Shown one piece after another: positions 16,696 through 24,911 of a stretch of 64,000 nt of DNA (position 1 is the first letter of the stretch; each line of letters begins with the position of its first letter). The stretch lies in assembly GCA_001418405.1 (NCBI GenBank), contig LIQL01000042.1:1-64000 (forward strand). Direction: 5' to 3'. The notes below the pieces were generated by a model. That model was not told the DNA's origin, ran no database searches, and worked only from the letters and a program-made list of their open reading frames with translations. Made by a program: the position numbers and the translations under genes. This DNA is from Streptomyces diastatochromogenes (GTDB lineage Bacteria; Actinomycetota; Actinomycetes; Streptomycetales; Streptomycetaceae).

Positions 16696-17850
16696 ATGAC
16701 CTCGTCCGCTCGTTCGCGTCGGTCCCTCGCGCCGGGGCTGGCAGTGCGTCCGCTGGCCGTCGGCTGCTGGGCCATCGGAGGACCAGCCGTCCACAACGGT
16801 GCCTCCGTGGGCTGGAGCACCAGTTCTGACGATGCTGCCCTTGAGGGGCTGCGCACTGCTGCTTCCCTCGGATCTACGCTCTTCGATACCGCTGATGCAT
16901 TCGGACTTGGCCACTCAGAGAGACTGTTGGGCCAGCTTGTCGCGGAGGTGGGCCGACGGTCGGTCCTACTCTCCAGCAAGGCTGGCTGGGTAAAGGGCAC
17001 TGCGCCACACCCATACGCCGGCCCGGCTCTTAGGCACCAGTTCGAGCAGACGCTAGAGAACCTCGATACCGACTTCGTCGACCTGTACTCGCTGCACAAC
17101 CTGGACTTCGGGCATGGAGATGAGTACCTCCATGTCGCCAATGACCAACTCCGCGCGTTTCGAGAAGCCGGGTGTATCCGCGCGATCGGCATGCCTGGAC
17201 CGCCCGTCGGGCATGCGACCTCGAAGGGCATAGCGGAGCATCCGGGCCACACCCGATTTGTACAGATCTTTCGGCTGTTGCGCCCTGATGTCATTTGGGC
17301 GAGTTGCAACCCGCTCGCTCCGCCACCACACGTCGCAGGTGAACCGCTCGGGATGTTCGCGGCCAGGCATGGAGTCTCGTTGATGCTGACGGAGCCGTTG
17401 GCCCAAGGACTGATCACGGGTAAGTACACGCCCCGGCAACGCCCGCGTTTTGAACCCGGTGACCATCGTCGCGACAGTCCGCTCTTCAGTCTCCCCGTCC
17501 TGGCGGTCATCGACGAAGAGCTCACAGCTCTTCGTGAACGCTTCGGGCCGACACCGGACGACTTGACGCGCGTGGCCTTACGCTTCGCCCTTCAGCAGGG
17601 CGATCACACCGTGGTAGCCGCGGGATTTTCGACACCTCGTCAAGTCGAGCTGAATCTTGCTCCAGCCCCGCTGCTCACCTCGGAGGAGATGTCGTTCGTG
17701 GCTGGGGTCTATGGCCAGATCCGACGTCGGCTGTCATCAGCGGTGCGCAGCACAGGGCGACTGCTTCACTGGTCAGGGGCCATGGCTGGTACCTCGCAGC
17801 GGCACGGTGTGAATCACATTCCATCGGTAGGTTCGGCGCTCGCGCCGTAG
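16696..17850 (+). CDS. aldo/keto reductase family protein with Tyr-to-Phe change
   Basis: A 384-residue AKR-fold protein; the ATG at 16696 follows GGAGAG. It has the catalytic-region aspartate in FDTADAFGLGHSERLLG, the lysine in LLSSKAGW and the histidine in DLYSLHN. The catalytic tyrosine normally found in D-T-A-x-x-Y-G is phenylalanine here, so normal NADPH-dependent carbonyl reduction may be lost or altered. A TTA codon lies at 17578-17580, hinting at bldA control. The last 78 bases overlap the end of the convergent LigT-like gene. A divergent HTH gene and a large inverted repeat lie upstream. The substrate is unknown. Confidence 0.85.
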   Translation: MTSSARSRRSLAPGLAVRPLAVGCWAIGGPAVHNGASVGWSTSSDDAALEGLRTAASLGSTLFDTADAFGLGHSERLLGQLVAEVGRRSVLLSSKAGWVKGTAPHPYAGPALRHQFEQTLENLDTDFVDLYSLHNLDFGHGDEYLHVANDQLRAFREAGCIRAIGMPGPPVGHATSKGIAEHPGHTRFVQIFRLLRPDVIWASCNPLAPPPHVAGEPLGMFAARHGVSLMLTEPLAQGLITGKYTPRQRPRFEPGDHRRDSPLFSLPVLAVIDEELTALRERFGPTPDDLTRVALRFALQQGDHTVVAAGFSTPRQVELNLAPAPLLTSEEMSFVAGVYGQIRRRLSSAVRSTGRLLHWSGAMAGTSQRHGVNHIPSVGSALAP

Positions 17851-18501
17851 TTCGACGAGCTCCACGGACTCCACCTTCAGAGGGATGGGCTGTCGCTGAC
17901 GCAGTGCCGCTACGGATCTGATCACGGGAGCCGCAGGCCTGTCGGCGGGGCAGTAGAGGATGCCGAGGTGGGGGCGGAAGAGGCCTGTTGGCCGCCCCCG
18001 TACAGGAATCCCTGCGGCGTGAGCGGCTTGGCCGAGGGCAACGTGGAGGCGAACGAGCGAGGACCAGGGCGTCACCGTGAACCGGATTGCGCCGCGGGAA
18101 CCGGCCATGGGGTGCGCCTGGACCTCGAAGGGCCCGCCGACAAGGGCGGCGGCCTGTCGTGCCAGCTCATCAACTCCGACGCGAGGGATGTCCTGCAGGG
18201 AGCCGATCCTGTTCATCGTGATGTGCAAGCCGTCCTCGGGGACGGGGTCCAGCCCATGGTGAGCCAGGTGTTGCTGGCAGGCACGCGCCTCGGCAATGAG
18301 ATCGGTGGCCGCAGGAAACGTGAGCATCCAGTAGTACGTGCGATCGTGCGTGCCCCACCCGGGCCGGTCCCAGTGGTTGCACATCCGGTCGATGCTGCGG
18401 AAGGCATGCCAATCCGCGGATAGGACGGAGCCGATGTCATCCACGTCCACCGGCGGGACCGGAGGGAAGGCCCGGCCGTCGGCAACCAGCTGGGTCGTCA
18501 C
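17773..18501 (-). CDS. LigT/2H-like phosphoesterase (2'-5' RNA ligase family)
   Basis: A 242-residue protein of the 2H phosphoesterase superfamily. The first H-x-T/S element is LHITMNRIG, near residue 114. The second is RPHLGILY, where the usual threonine or serine is replaced by glycine, so activity is uncertain. Family members cut or join 2'-5' or cyclic phosphodiester bonds in RNA and nucleotides. The GTG at 18501 follows AAGGAGAG; the longer frame is rejected. It lies 14 bases after the repeat-HTH regulator and is the last gene of the asparaginase set. Its 3' end overlaps the reductase gene. Confidence 0.75.
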   Translation of the reverse strand: MTTQLVADGRAFPPVPPVDVDDIGSVLSADWHAFRSIDRMCNHWDRPGWGTHDRTYYWMLTFPAATDLIAEARACQQHLAHHGLDPVPEDGLHITMNRIGSLQDIPRVGVDELARQAAALVGGPFEVQAHPMAGSRGAIRFTVTPWSSLVRLHVALGQAAHAAGIPVRGRPTGLFRPHLGILYCPADRPAAPVIRSVAALRQRQPIPLKVESVELVELRRERRTYRWNVIHTVPLRGTSHGP

Positions 18502-18515
18502 AGGCTCTCCTTGCA

Positions 18516-20060
18516 TCACAGGGTGGCGGTCAGAAGCTCTGGCGGCGGGGTCCGCTCCAGAACGCTGAGTTCGTCCGCATACTCGCGTACGGGACGTTCC
18601 GAACGCCATCGTCCAGCGCGTTCAAGCAGTTCGGCAGCCCGCTGGCGCACTGATTCGATGGGCCTGGCGCCACCAACCCGGACAGCAGCCTGGCCCAGTG
18701 AGATGGCCCGCTCCAGGTCTGGCCGCGGCTGCTGCAGGAGAGCTGTCGCGACGTCGAGTCCGACGAGCGCCTTGGTCCACTCTGAGTTTGAGTCAGCGAC
18801 CAACCCTTCAATCTCCGCGGCGTACTGCAGCACCTGTCCGACGTCGCCGGCAGAGACGTGAGCCGTGATGGCGTTGGCGAGCGTGCGTTCGTAACTGTAG
18901 GGCTCGAACGAAATGCAGGAGGTGATGCCCTTGGGGAGTTGCCTCTGCCGTCCGCTGAGGTTCAGTGCTTGTGCGACTGCGTGCCCCGCACCTCGCCGAT
19001 CACCGAGGCGTGCGAGCGCGCGGGCCTGGCCGTTGGCGAGGAGTCGGATCGCGTGAGCGCTCTGTGGGGCGAGCGCGATGCCAGCCTCAGCCGCTTCGTT
19101 GGACAGCTGATACTCGCCCATGTAGTAGAAGTTCAGCGCACGAGTGCCTTGGACCCACATCCGCAGCGGGATCTCGCCTGCTGCGATGGCGAGGGAGTCG
19201 GCCTCCGTGCAGTACCACTCCGCGAGCTGCGGCTGGCCGGCGTTCACGGCCATGTAGGCAAGGAGCCCCGACGTCTTGGAGGCCAGGATCAGCTGGTCGG
19301 TCTGGGGGCGGGACGCTGTCGTCATCAGCGTCTGGATGACCTTCCGTAGCAGGAGCGTCTCGCCAGCCAGCTGGTGGGGCCCCAGCGCTTCGTACCGATC
19401 CACGATGCTGACGATCGACTGGTCGGCCATCTGCTGCATGGCAACGCTGACAGCGTCCCTGGATGTCGGGCGGGGGCTGGCTGGCTCGCCGGACGACTGA
19501 AACCCGGCAACATGTCGGCCCCCATAGGCTGGAGGCGGGCTCATCAGCGAGGTCACGGGCAGTTGGAAGATGTGCTCCAGGATGCGCGCCGCGTCGGGGC
19601 GCGGTGTGCCTGAGATGTCTCCGCTCATCCAGTGGTCGAAGGTGCGCTTTGGCACCTTGATCTGTGCGAGGCGCGGGTCGTCCTCCAGGCGAGCGAGTTC
19701 CTCCCTGGACCGCTTCCAGATCCTGACAAACGTCTCGTAGGTCCAGTTGCGTTCGTGCACCAGGACGCTTAGGTATGTGCCTGCTTGTGGTGGCGACATC
19801 AGGTGCTGCACGGGGAGGCCGAATAGGTGCTCCAGGACACGGGCCGCGGCCCGCCGCGGCCCGTCGGTGACCTCGCCGCTCATCCATCGGTCGAACGTCC
19901 GTCGCGAGAGGGGAAGCGAGGCGAGCTGGGGCTCCTGGTCCTTCTGTGCCAGGTCGTTGCACGCTCTCCTCCACTGGACCGCGAATGCCTCCCAGGTCCA
20001 GTTCCGCTTCCGTACCTCTAACCGGAAGTTGGTCGTCTTGGGCTCTTGCTTCAACGGCAC
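18516..20060 (-). CDS. regulator-like protein with two tandem N-terminal HTH-like repeats and TPR-like C-terminus
   Basis: A 514-residue protein. Two copies of a 65-residue unit occupy about 12-80 and 92-160; each has a W-x-x-E-x-F helix, a later RTFDRWMSG or RTFDHWMSG segment, and LEHLF or LEHIF before a PV. This looks like a DNA-binding domain family of Streptomyces. The rest is helical, TPR-like. The second leucine-rich turn near the start uses a TTA codon (codon 14, 20019-20021), suggesting bldA dependence. GTG at 20060 follows GAGGCGAC. It lies 10 bases after the PPC gene and is related to the 503-residue protein at 21621-23132, which has one copy of the unit. Confidence 0.75.
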   Translation of the reverse strand: MPLKQEPKTTNFRLEVRKRNWTWEAFAVQWRRACNDLAQKDQEPQLASLPLSRRTFDRWMSGEVTDGPRRAAARVLEHLFGLPVQHLMSPPQAGTYLSVLVHERNWTYETFVRIWKRSREELARLEDDPRLAQIKVPKRTFDHWMSGDISGTPRPDAARILEHIFQLPVTSLMSPPPAYGGRHVAGFQSSGEPASPRPTSRDAVSVAMQQMADQSIVSIVDRYEALGPHQLAGETLLLRKVIQTLMTTASRPQTDQLILASKTSGLLAYMAVNAGQPQLAEWYCTEADSLAIAAGEIPLRMWVQGTRALNFYYMGEYQLSNEAAEAGIALAPQSAHAIRLLANGQARALARLGDRRGAGHAVAQALNLSGRQRQLPKGITSCISFEPYSYERTLANAITAHVSAGDVGQVLQYAAEIEGLVADSNSEWTKALVGLDVATALLQQPRPDLERAISLGQAAVRVGGARPIESVRQRAAELLERAGRWRSERPVREYADELSVLERTPPPELLTATL

Positions 20061-20070
20061 GTCGCCTCAT

Positions 20071-20553
20071 TCATCGGGTGCGCATGTCCGGTCCGACTCC
20101 GCCGACGAAGCCGAGGGTGGGCACCGCGTACGGACCGATTTTCGGACGGAGTAGAACAGGGTCGACCTCGACCACGATGAGCTCTGAGATGAACTGCACG
20201 GTGCCTGCGAGCAGATGCGATGTGCGGGCCTCAGCGGACTGACCCTTGATGCCCACAGCAACATGGACGTGAGGGGAGAGCGCCTCTTCCTCCTCGTTCC
20301 AGGCAATGGTCCCGACGCCGAGGGCCTCAACGCCCTCGAACGTCACGGCGTCCCAGACGGGAGCGTCGGGATTCTCGATGGGGTCACAGGTGCCGACGAG
20401 CTGGACTGAGCGGAATCCGCCCAAGAACATGGGGATATAGGCGGAGCGGATTCCCTGGGCCGTGCAGAAATCTAGGATCGCAGGCAGAAAGTCTTCCCCG
20501 TCGTCGAGCGCAACGCAGAATGTGCGGCGCGGGGTCAGCTCGGCGAATCGCAT
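20071..20553 (-). CDS. PPC/DUF296 domain protein
   Basis: A 160-residue single-domain protein of the PPC/DUF296 fold, known from plant AT-hook proteins and from stand-alone bacterial proteins. Recognisable parts are GEDFLPAILDFCTAQGIRSA near the start, LSPHVHVAVG (the metal-site-like HxH) near 92, and AGTVQFISELIVVEV near 117. Bacterial members form trimers; their role is unsettled. Its ATG overlaps the asparaginase stop as TGATG, so the two are made together. It may bind a product related to the asparaginase or modulate the regulators; this is inference. Confidence 0.85.
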   Translation of the reverse strand: MRFAELTPRRTFCVALDDGEDFLPAILDFCTAQGIRSAYIPMFLGGFRSVQLVGTCDPIENPDAPVWDAVTFEGVEALGVGTIAWNEEEEALSPHVHVAVGIKGQSAEARTSHLLAGTVQFISELIVVEVDPVLLRPKIGPYAVPTLGFVGGVGPDMRTR

Positions 20554-21560
20554 CAGGACTCCCTCTGTCCGACGAAGGCGGCCTCGATCGCGGCTCGGTC
20601 CGCACCAGTGCGCAGGAGTGCCAGCAACAGGAGCCTGGCCTTGTGCGGGTCGAGCAGGCCGGCAGGAATTAGACCGCGCTTGAGGAGATCGGTCTCCGAG
20701 CCAGCGAACGCGTACGTACCCGAGGCTGTACTTCCTGCTCCGGTACGCGATGCGTACACCACCGGGATGCGGTGAGCAGCTACTTCCAGCGCGTCCACCC
20801 AGCTGCTGGGGACGTGGCCCACACCGAATGCGGCAATCGTCGCGCCGTCATATCGGTCGGCCAGATCGTGAAGATGCTCTCCGTCGTCACCAAGCGACGT
20901 CGTCACGAGCGCCACCTTCGCCTGTCGGGTGAAGGGCCCAGGGACGGCGAGGCGGGTTGGTGCCCGGAGGAGGAACTGGGGGCGCCCTTCGATAACGAGA
21001 CCGATGGGGCCAGTTGTTGGTGAGGCGAAGGCTGAGGGAGCACTCGCGTGGAGCTTGCGCACGAACCGAGCGGCGTGGATCTGGTCCGAGAAGGCCACGA
21101 GCGTCCCAGCGCCGCGGGCCTCGGGCGCGCACGCAGTCTGGACTGCGGCGAAGATATTGGCGGGCCCGTCGGCCCCGGGGAGCCCTGGATGCCGCATGGC
21201 CCCGGTGACGATGACCGGCGCGCTTCCGGCGTGAAGGAGGTCGAGGAGGAAAGCGGTCTCCTCGATCGTGTCGGTTCCCTGGGTGATGACGAACCCGGTC
21301 GCTCCAGCCTGTTCCCGTTGCTTGATCAGCTCTGCCAGTTCGGCGATGTCGTCGACGGTGAGGGAGGCGCCGGGGACGGGAGCGGGCCGGAAGTCTGAGA
21401 CCTTGAGATCGACGTCCGTCTCGGCAAGGGCAGGAACGGTGCGCAGGAGGGCGTCGGCTCCGAGTTGCGGCGTCACGCCGCCCTGGTCTGAGGCCATGGA
21501 GATGGTGCCCCCGAGGCTGATGAGGTGAACCTCGGGGCGGGGCGGAACGGGGTAGACCAC
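20553..21560 (-). CDS. type I/II L-asparaginase family enzyme
   Basis: A 335-residue amidohydrolase of the asparaginase/glutaminase family. The first active-site threonine is in LISLGGTIS near 14-22 and the second motif TQGTDTIEE near 93-101 supplies the Thr-Asp pair. VIVTGAMRHPG near 115 and GIVIEGRP-like segments fit too. It hydrolyses asparagine (or a similar amide) to aspartate and ammonia. No signal peptide is present, so it is cytoplasmic. The start is GTG at 21560 with GAAAGG upstream. Its place in an operon with a PPC protein, two related regulators and a phosphoesterase is unusual for a simple catabolic gene. Confidence 0.92.
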   Translation of the reverse strand: MVYPVPPRPEVHLISLGGTISMASDQGGVTPQLGADALLRTVPALAETDVDLKVSDFRPAPVPGASLTVDDIAELAELIKQREQAGATGFVITQGTDTIEETAFLLDLLHAGSAPVIVTGAMRHPGLPGADGPANIFAAVQTACAPEARGAGTLVAFSDQIHAARFVRKLHASAPSAFASPTTGPIGLVIEGRPQFLLRAPTRLAVPGPFTRQAKVALVTTSLGDDGEHLHDLADRYDGATIAAFGVGHVPSSWVDALEVAAHRIPVVYASRTGAGSTASGTYAFAGSETDLLKRGLIPAGLLDPHKARLLLLALLRTGADRAAIEAAFVGQRES

Positions 21561-21620
21561 TGGGTGCAGCCTTTCGGGAGGCGCGGGACGGGCGTGCTGG
21601 CAGGAATGCTGGTCGCTACG

Positions 21621-23132
21621 TCATAGGCTCCCGACGAAGCGCAGGGTGGTTTCCAGCTCGGCGTTACTCATCAGTCGACTGCGCGGCCGGACAAGGCCGT
21701 CGATCCCTGCAGCGGCCAGTGTTCGGCAGCGGCGGGTAAACCAGGTCCAGTCCACGCCAAAGTAGGCAGCGAGTGCCTGGAGCCGCTCGCGAGCGCTGTT
21801 GCCTTTGGCGATGGTCTGCTCGGCGGCGTACTGGACGGCGTCGGCGTAGCTACGCAGCTGCGCCCGGGCGCTGGTGGCGTCCGCGTACCACAGGCCCTCG
21901 GCACGTACCCAGTTCGCGATGATGGCGCTCTGACCAGGGATCAGAACGAAACCCTCAAGGGAGGACATGCTCGCGTCATCGCACACATGTACGACGATGT
22001 CATGCATTTCCATGCAGGCCACAGCCAGGAGCAGGAGAAGGAGTTCGTACTGGTCGCTGTCTTTCACGGCGACTTCGGGGATGCAGAATGCCCGGCTGAG
22101 GGACGGGCCGGCGCTGGTCGCGAACCGCTCCTGGAGAGTGTGGACGTACTGGATCTTGTGTTTCCACAGCAGCCAGCCAGCTGCCTCCTCACCGAATTGC
22201 TCCCGGGTCCAGAAGACGGGAGTCCCGCTGGCCGACTCGAGTTTCCGTTGAATGTGCTGGGCGCAAAAGGATGAGCCAACCCAGCTGGACCCGATCGCCG
22301 TTAACTCGGGCAGGAGCGATCGGCTGGGGGCCGTTCGCGGCACGTCGAGATAGGCGGTGAGCAACGGCTCCTCGGCGTCGAGCTGCCAGTCGTCGGCCAG
22401 CAGTGCGGCGTCCAGGTTCGCGGCGGCCCAGATGAGTCCGTAGGTCAAGTCGTCAAGACGGTAGGCATCTGGAATAGGGAGGGCGTCGGCGCCTGGCGCA
22501 CGAAGCAGGTGCGAGCGCGCCACCCCAGCGTCCATGACGTACAACTCAGGACCCGAGTGGGAGGGCAGCACCCCGATCAGTGCGCCAGCCCCGGCAGGTC
22601 GCAGGCTCCCTTGAAGTGACGGATCATCATCGAGTCCCAGCCGTAACAGTCCACCGTCGGGGGGCTCCAGGAGGTGCATGCGTACGGCCAGGCTGGTTCC
22701 GTCGAACGTGCGTCGACCAGCGAGTTCCCAGGTGTCCCAGCCGAAGCCACTGGCCGTCGTGAGGGACATGCGGGAGGTCGCCCACGACCGCTCAATGGCT
22801 TGGGCCGCGCGGACTTGATCCCGGCCCAGCGGTGATTCGGTCGGTCGCAGCACGGCAGGTGCAGGCCGGAAGAGCTCCTCCACGGGGAAGCCGAACATGT
22901 CCTCCAGCACGCGGCAGGTGAATGTGCCACGAGGCTGGCCGTACCAGTCGCCGCTGTACCAACGGTCGAAGGTGCGTCGACCTACGCTGGGAGTCCTCAC
23001 CGTGGTGGAGGGTGCGTTCTTAACGAGGGCACGTGCGGCCTTGTCGAAGTGGGTGACGAAGACTTCCCAGGTTGACCATCGGCGTTGCTGAGCGAGCACC
23101 CGGAATAGACTCGGGGCTGCTCTCGACACCAT
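21621..23132 (-). CDS. regulator-like protein with one N-terminal HTH-like repeat
   Basis: A 503-residue protein whose first 75 residues match the repeat unit of the 514-residue protein downstream: WSTWEVFVTHFDKA, then RRTFDRWYSGDWYGQPRG and LEDMFGFPVEELF. The rest is not TPR-like; it has mixed strands and helices with LELLLLLLAVACMEMHDIVV-type hydrophobic helices but no clear membrane anchor. ATG at 23132 follows GGAGG. A TTA codon lies at 22302-22304. It heads the five-gene minus-strand set and is divergent from the XRE/DUF397 pair, so it may control both directions. Confidence 0.72.
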   Translation of the reverse strand: MVSRAAPSLFRVLAQQRRWSTWEVFVTHFDKAARALVKNAPSTTVRTPSVGRRTFDRWYSGDWYGQPRGTFTCRVLEDMFGFPVEELFRPAPAVLRPTESPLGRDQVRAAQAIERSWATSRMSLTTASGFGWDTWELAGRRTFDGTSLAVRMHLLEPPDGGLLRLGLDDDPSLQGSLRPAGAGALIGVLPSHSGPELYVMDAGVARSHLLRAPGADALPIPDAYRLDDLTYGLIWAAANLDAALLADDWQLDAEEPLLTAYLDVPRTAPSRSLLPELTAIGSSWVGSSFCAQHIQRKLESASGTPVFWTREQFGEEAAGWLLWKHKIQYVHTLQERFATSAGPSLSRAFCIPEVAVKDSDQYELLLLLLAVACMEMHDIVVHVCDDASMSSLEGFVLIPGQSAIIANWVRAEGLWYADATSARAQLRSYADAVQYAAEQTIAKGNSARERLQALAAYFGVDWTWFTRRCRTLAAAGIDGLVRPRSRLMSNAELETTLRFVGSL

Positions 23133-23283
23133 CGTGGCCTCCGTCCCTCCCTGGCCCTGGTGGCTCCGGCGTTCTGCCGTGCGCTGTGCCGGTGCACCCA
23201 CCAAAACATGGGCATATGCCACGCGGCGCGACTCGTGGCACACACGGCGTGACCATGGCCAGCATGCCGCCCACTCGACTCTC

Positions 23284-23309
23284 AGGCAATGTGTCTAGGC
23301 AAATTGCCT
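23284..23309. promoter_or_regulatory. cluster of AGGCAA/TTGCCT operator half-sites
   Basis: Three half-sites lie in 26 bases: AGGCAAT at 23284, and AGGCAA-A-TTGCCT forming a perfect six-base dyad at 23297-23309. They sit 47 bases before the XRE start codon and in the divergent region facing the 503-residue regulator. This is a likely binding site for the XRE protein itself, by analogy with other autoregulated XRE genes. Confidence 0.5.
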
Positions 23310-23355
23310 CCAGAAAGGTTGTTGGACCCCCGCCCCTACCGGCACACTGACAGGC

Positions 23356-24240
23356 ATGGCGGCATCAGATGACGCCGGGCCGGCCTCTCCTTTCCGTCGC
23401 GATCTTGGGGCACGCCTGGTGGCCTTACGGATGGCTTCGCGGCGCACTCAGCCCGAGGTGGCGGCTCGCGTGGGCATCAGCCCGGGCCACCTGAGCCGTC
23501 TTGAGAACGGCAAGCGTGGGACCACCGTCGACCTCGTGATCGCCCTTCTCGACAAGGCATATCCGGACGTCGCCACCCAAGCAGACCGTGACGAGGTCCT
23601 TCGCCTCACGCTTGCCAGCTTGGCCGAAGAAGAGCCTCACCCAAGGATCAAGGCTCTGCTGAACTCCACGCAGTACGGGAGCTTCATCAAGCTGGAGCGA
23701 TCCGCCACCAAGCTGCGCATCTATGAGCTCGCCTGGTTGCCCGGCCTCATCCAGACGCGCCGGTACGCCGAAGGGGTCTTCCAGGAACTGCGCCCCGGGC
23801 TGTCTGCGGCCGAGATCAAGGCACTCGTGGACGTCCGCATCCAGAGGCAGGACCACCTTTCGCAGCCCAGCGGTGCCGAGGTTCAGATCCTGGTAGACGA
23901 GTCGGCTCTACGCCGATCGACAGCTGAACCGGCCGTCATGCGCGAGCAGTTGGAGCACTTGCTGACATGGGTGCAGGAGGAGTCGCCGTGGCAAGTTCGA
24001 ATCCTCCCCAAGGACATCGGTCCACATGTCGGTTTGTACGGAGCATTCGAAGTCATGGACTTCGCACCCCCTAGTCCAGGCGTGGTGTGGATTGAACTAC
24101 TCGCCACGTCGACGTACTTCGACAAGCGGGAGCAGGTGACTCCCTACGTCGATGCCTTCACGTCCCTTTGGGAGAAGGCACTTTGGGCGGCTGATGCCGT
24201 CTGCCTGATCGAGAAAGCCATCAAGGAGCTACCCAAGTGA
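23356..24240 (+). CDS. XRE-family regulator with DUF5753 domain (WhiJ-like)
   Basis: A 294-residue regulator. The N-terminal HTH at about 16-70 contains TQPEVAARVGISPGHLSRLE, and the remainder is a DUF5753 ligand/partner domain with LRIYELAWLPGLIQTRRYAE near 120. These proteins work in pairs with DUF397 partners, like the Streptomyces WhiJ group, in developmental and antibiotic control. The DUF397 gene follows at once through a GTGA overlap. Codon 24 is TTA (23425-23427), again pointing to bldA. AGGCAA/TTGCCT sites upstream suggest autoregulation. Confidence 0.92.
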   Translation: MAASDDAGPASPFRRDLGARLVALRMASRRTQPEVAARVGISPGHLSRLENGKRGTTVDLVIALLDKAYPDVATQADRDEVLRLTLASLAEEEPHPRIKALLNSTQYGSFIKLERSATKLRIYELAWLPGLIQTRRYAEGVFQELRPGLSAAEIKALVDVRIQRQDHLSQPSGAEVQILVDESALRRSTAEPAVMREQLEHLLTWVQEESPWQVRILPKDIGPHVGLYGAFEVMDFAPPSPGVVWIELLATSTYFDKREQVTPYVDAFTSLWEKALWAADAVCLIEKAIKELPK

Positions 24241-24491
24241 AGAGCGCACAAAGCGCCCCTGCGTCCTCATTCAAGCCTGCCGCGGATGAACTGGATCTCA
24301 CGGCGGTGACATGGACGAAGCCCACCGGCAGTGGCGGTAATAACGCCTGCTTCGAGTGGGGATCCGCCGGCGAGTACATCGTGTGGCGCGACTCGCACAA
24401 TCCGCAGATTGTCCTGGTCTACACGCAGGATGAGGTCCGGTTTCTTCTCGACGCCGTCCGGGCTGGCGAGCTGGATCATCTGATCGGTTAG
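24237..24491 (+). CDS. DUF397 small partner protein
   Basis: An 84-residue DUF397 protein: DLTAVTWTKPTGSG, CFEWGSAGEYIVWRDS and FLLDAVRAGELDHL are the family landmarks. DUF397 proteins are small partners, often antagonists, of the adjacent XRE/DUF5753 regulator. The GTG at 24237 overlaps the regulator's TGA, so production should be balanced. It has an N-terminal extension of about 17 Ser/Ala-rich residues compared with the core family. Confidence 0.92.
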   Translation: MKSAQSAPASSFKPAADELDLTAVTWTKPTGSGGNNACFEWGSAGEYIVWRDSHNPQIVLVYTQDEVRFLLDAVRAGELDHLIG

Positions 24492-24530
24492 GGGCAGGTT
24501 CAGGCACGTCGAGGCCTGAGGTCACCGTAG

Positions 24531-24560
24531 GGCACCCGGCAGATCTCAATGCCAGGTGCC
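24531..24560. terminator. hairpin between convergent genes
   Basis: Arms 24531-24541 and 24550-24560 pair over 11 positions with one mismatch, around an eight-base loop. It lies between the stops of the plus-strand DUF397 gene and the minus-strand MazG-like gene, so it can end both transcripts. No T run follows, as is normal in Streptomyces. Confidence 0.55.
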
Positions 24561-24593
24561 TGACGGGCTGCCTATCAGGTTGGACAGCGTCCG

Positions 24594-24911
24594 CTACGAA
24601 GCCTCCTCACGCCCTTCGGTCTTCACAGGGATTCCATTCGGCCCAGGAATGTATCGTCGCCCCGCATTCTTCTGGATCTTTTTCTCGACCTCACTCTGCA
24701 AGTCGATCTGCAAAATTCCCGCAAGCCCGAGGGCATAGATCACCACGTCCGCGAGTTCCTCACCGACGCCTGCCTCGGCTCTCCTCCACGCTTGGAAGAG
24801 CTCCGTGATCTCCCCTTGAAGGAGACACAGTTCGGTCGGAACGTCCCGATTGAATCCTTTGGCTCGCTTGTTCTCATCCACGAGTTTCTGAGCAGCCCTG
24901 AAGTCCATCAC
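24594..24911 (-). CDS. MazG-like nucleotide pyrophosphohydrolase
   Basis: A 105-residue all-alpha NTP-PPase of the MazG type. The metal-binding pattern is present as LLQGEITELFQAW (E-x-x-E) near 31-43 and GEELADVVIYALGLAG (E-x-x-D) near 50-65. Such enzymes convert NTPs or dNTPs to monophosphates and often remove unwanted nucleotides. The start is GTG at 24911 or ATG at 24908; both lie inside the end of the preceding gene, so coupling is likely. Position beside a WhiJ-like pair is common in Streptomyces accessory DNA. Confidence 0.85.
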   Translation of the reverse strand: MMDFRAAQKLVDENKRAKGFNRDVPTELCLLQGEITELFQAWRRAEAGVGEELADVVIYALGLAGILQIDLQSEVEKKIQKNAGRRYIPGPNGIPVKTEGREEAS

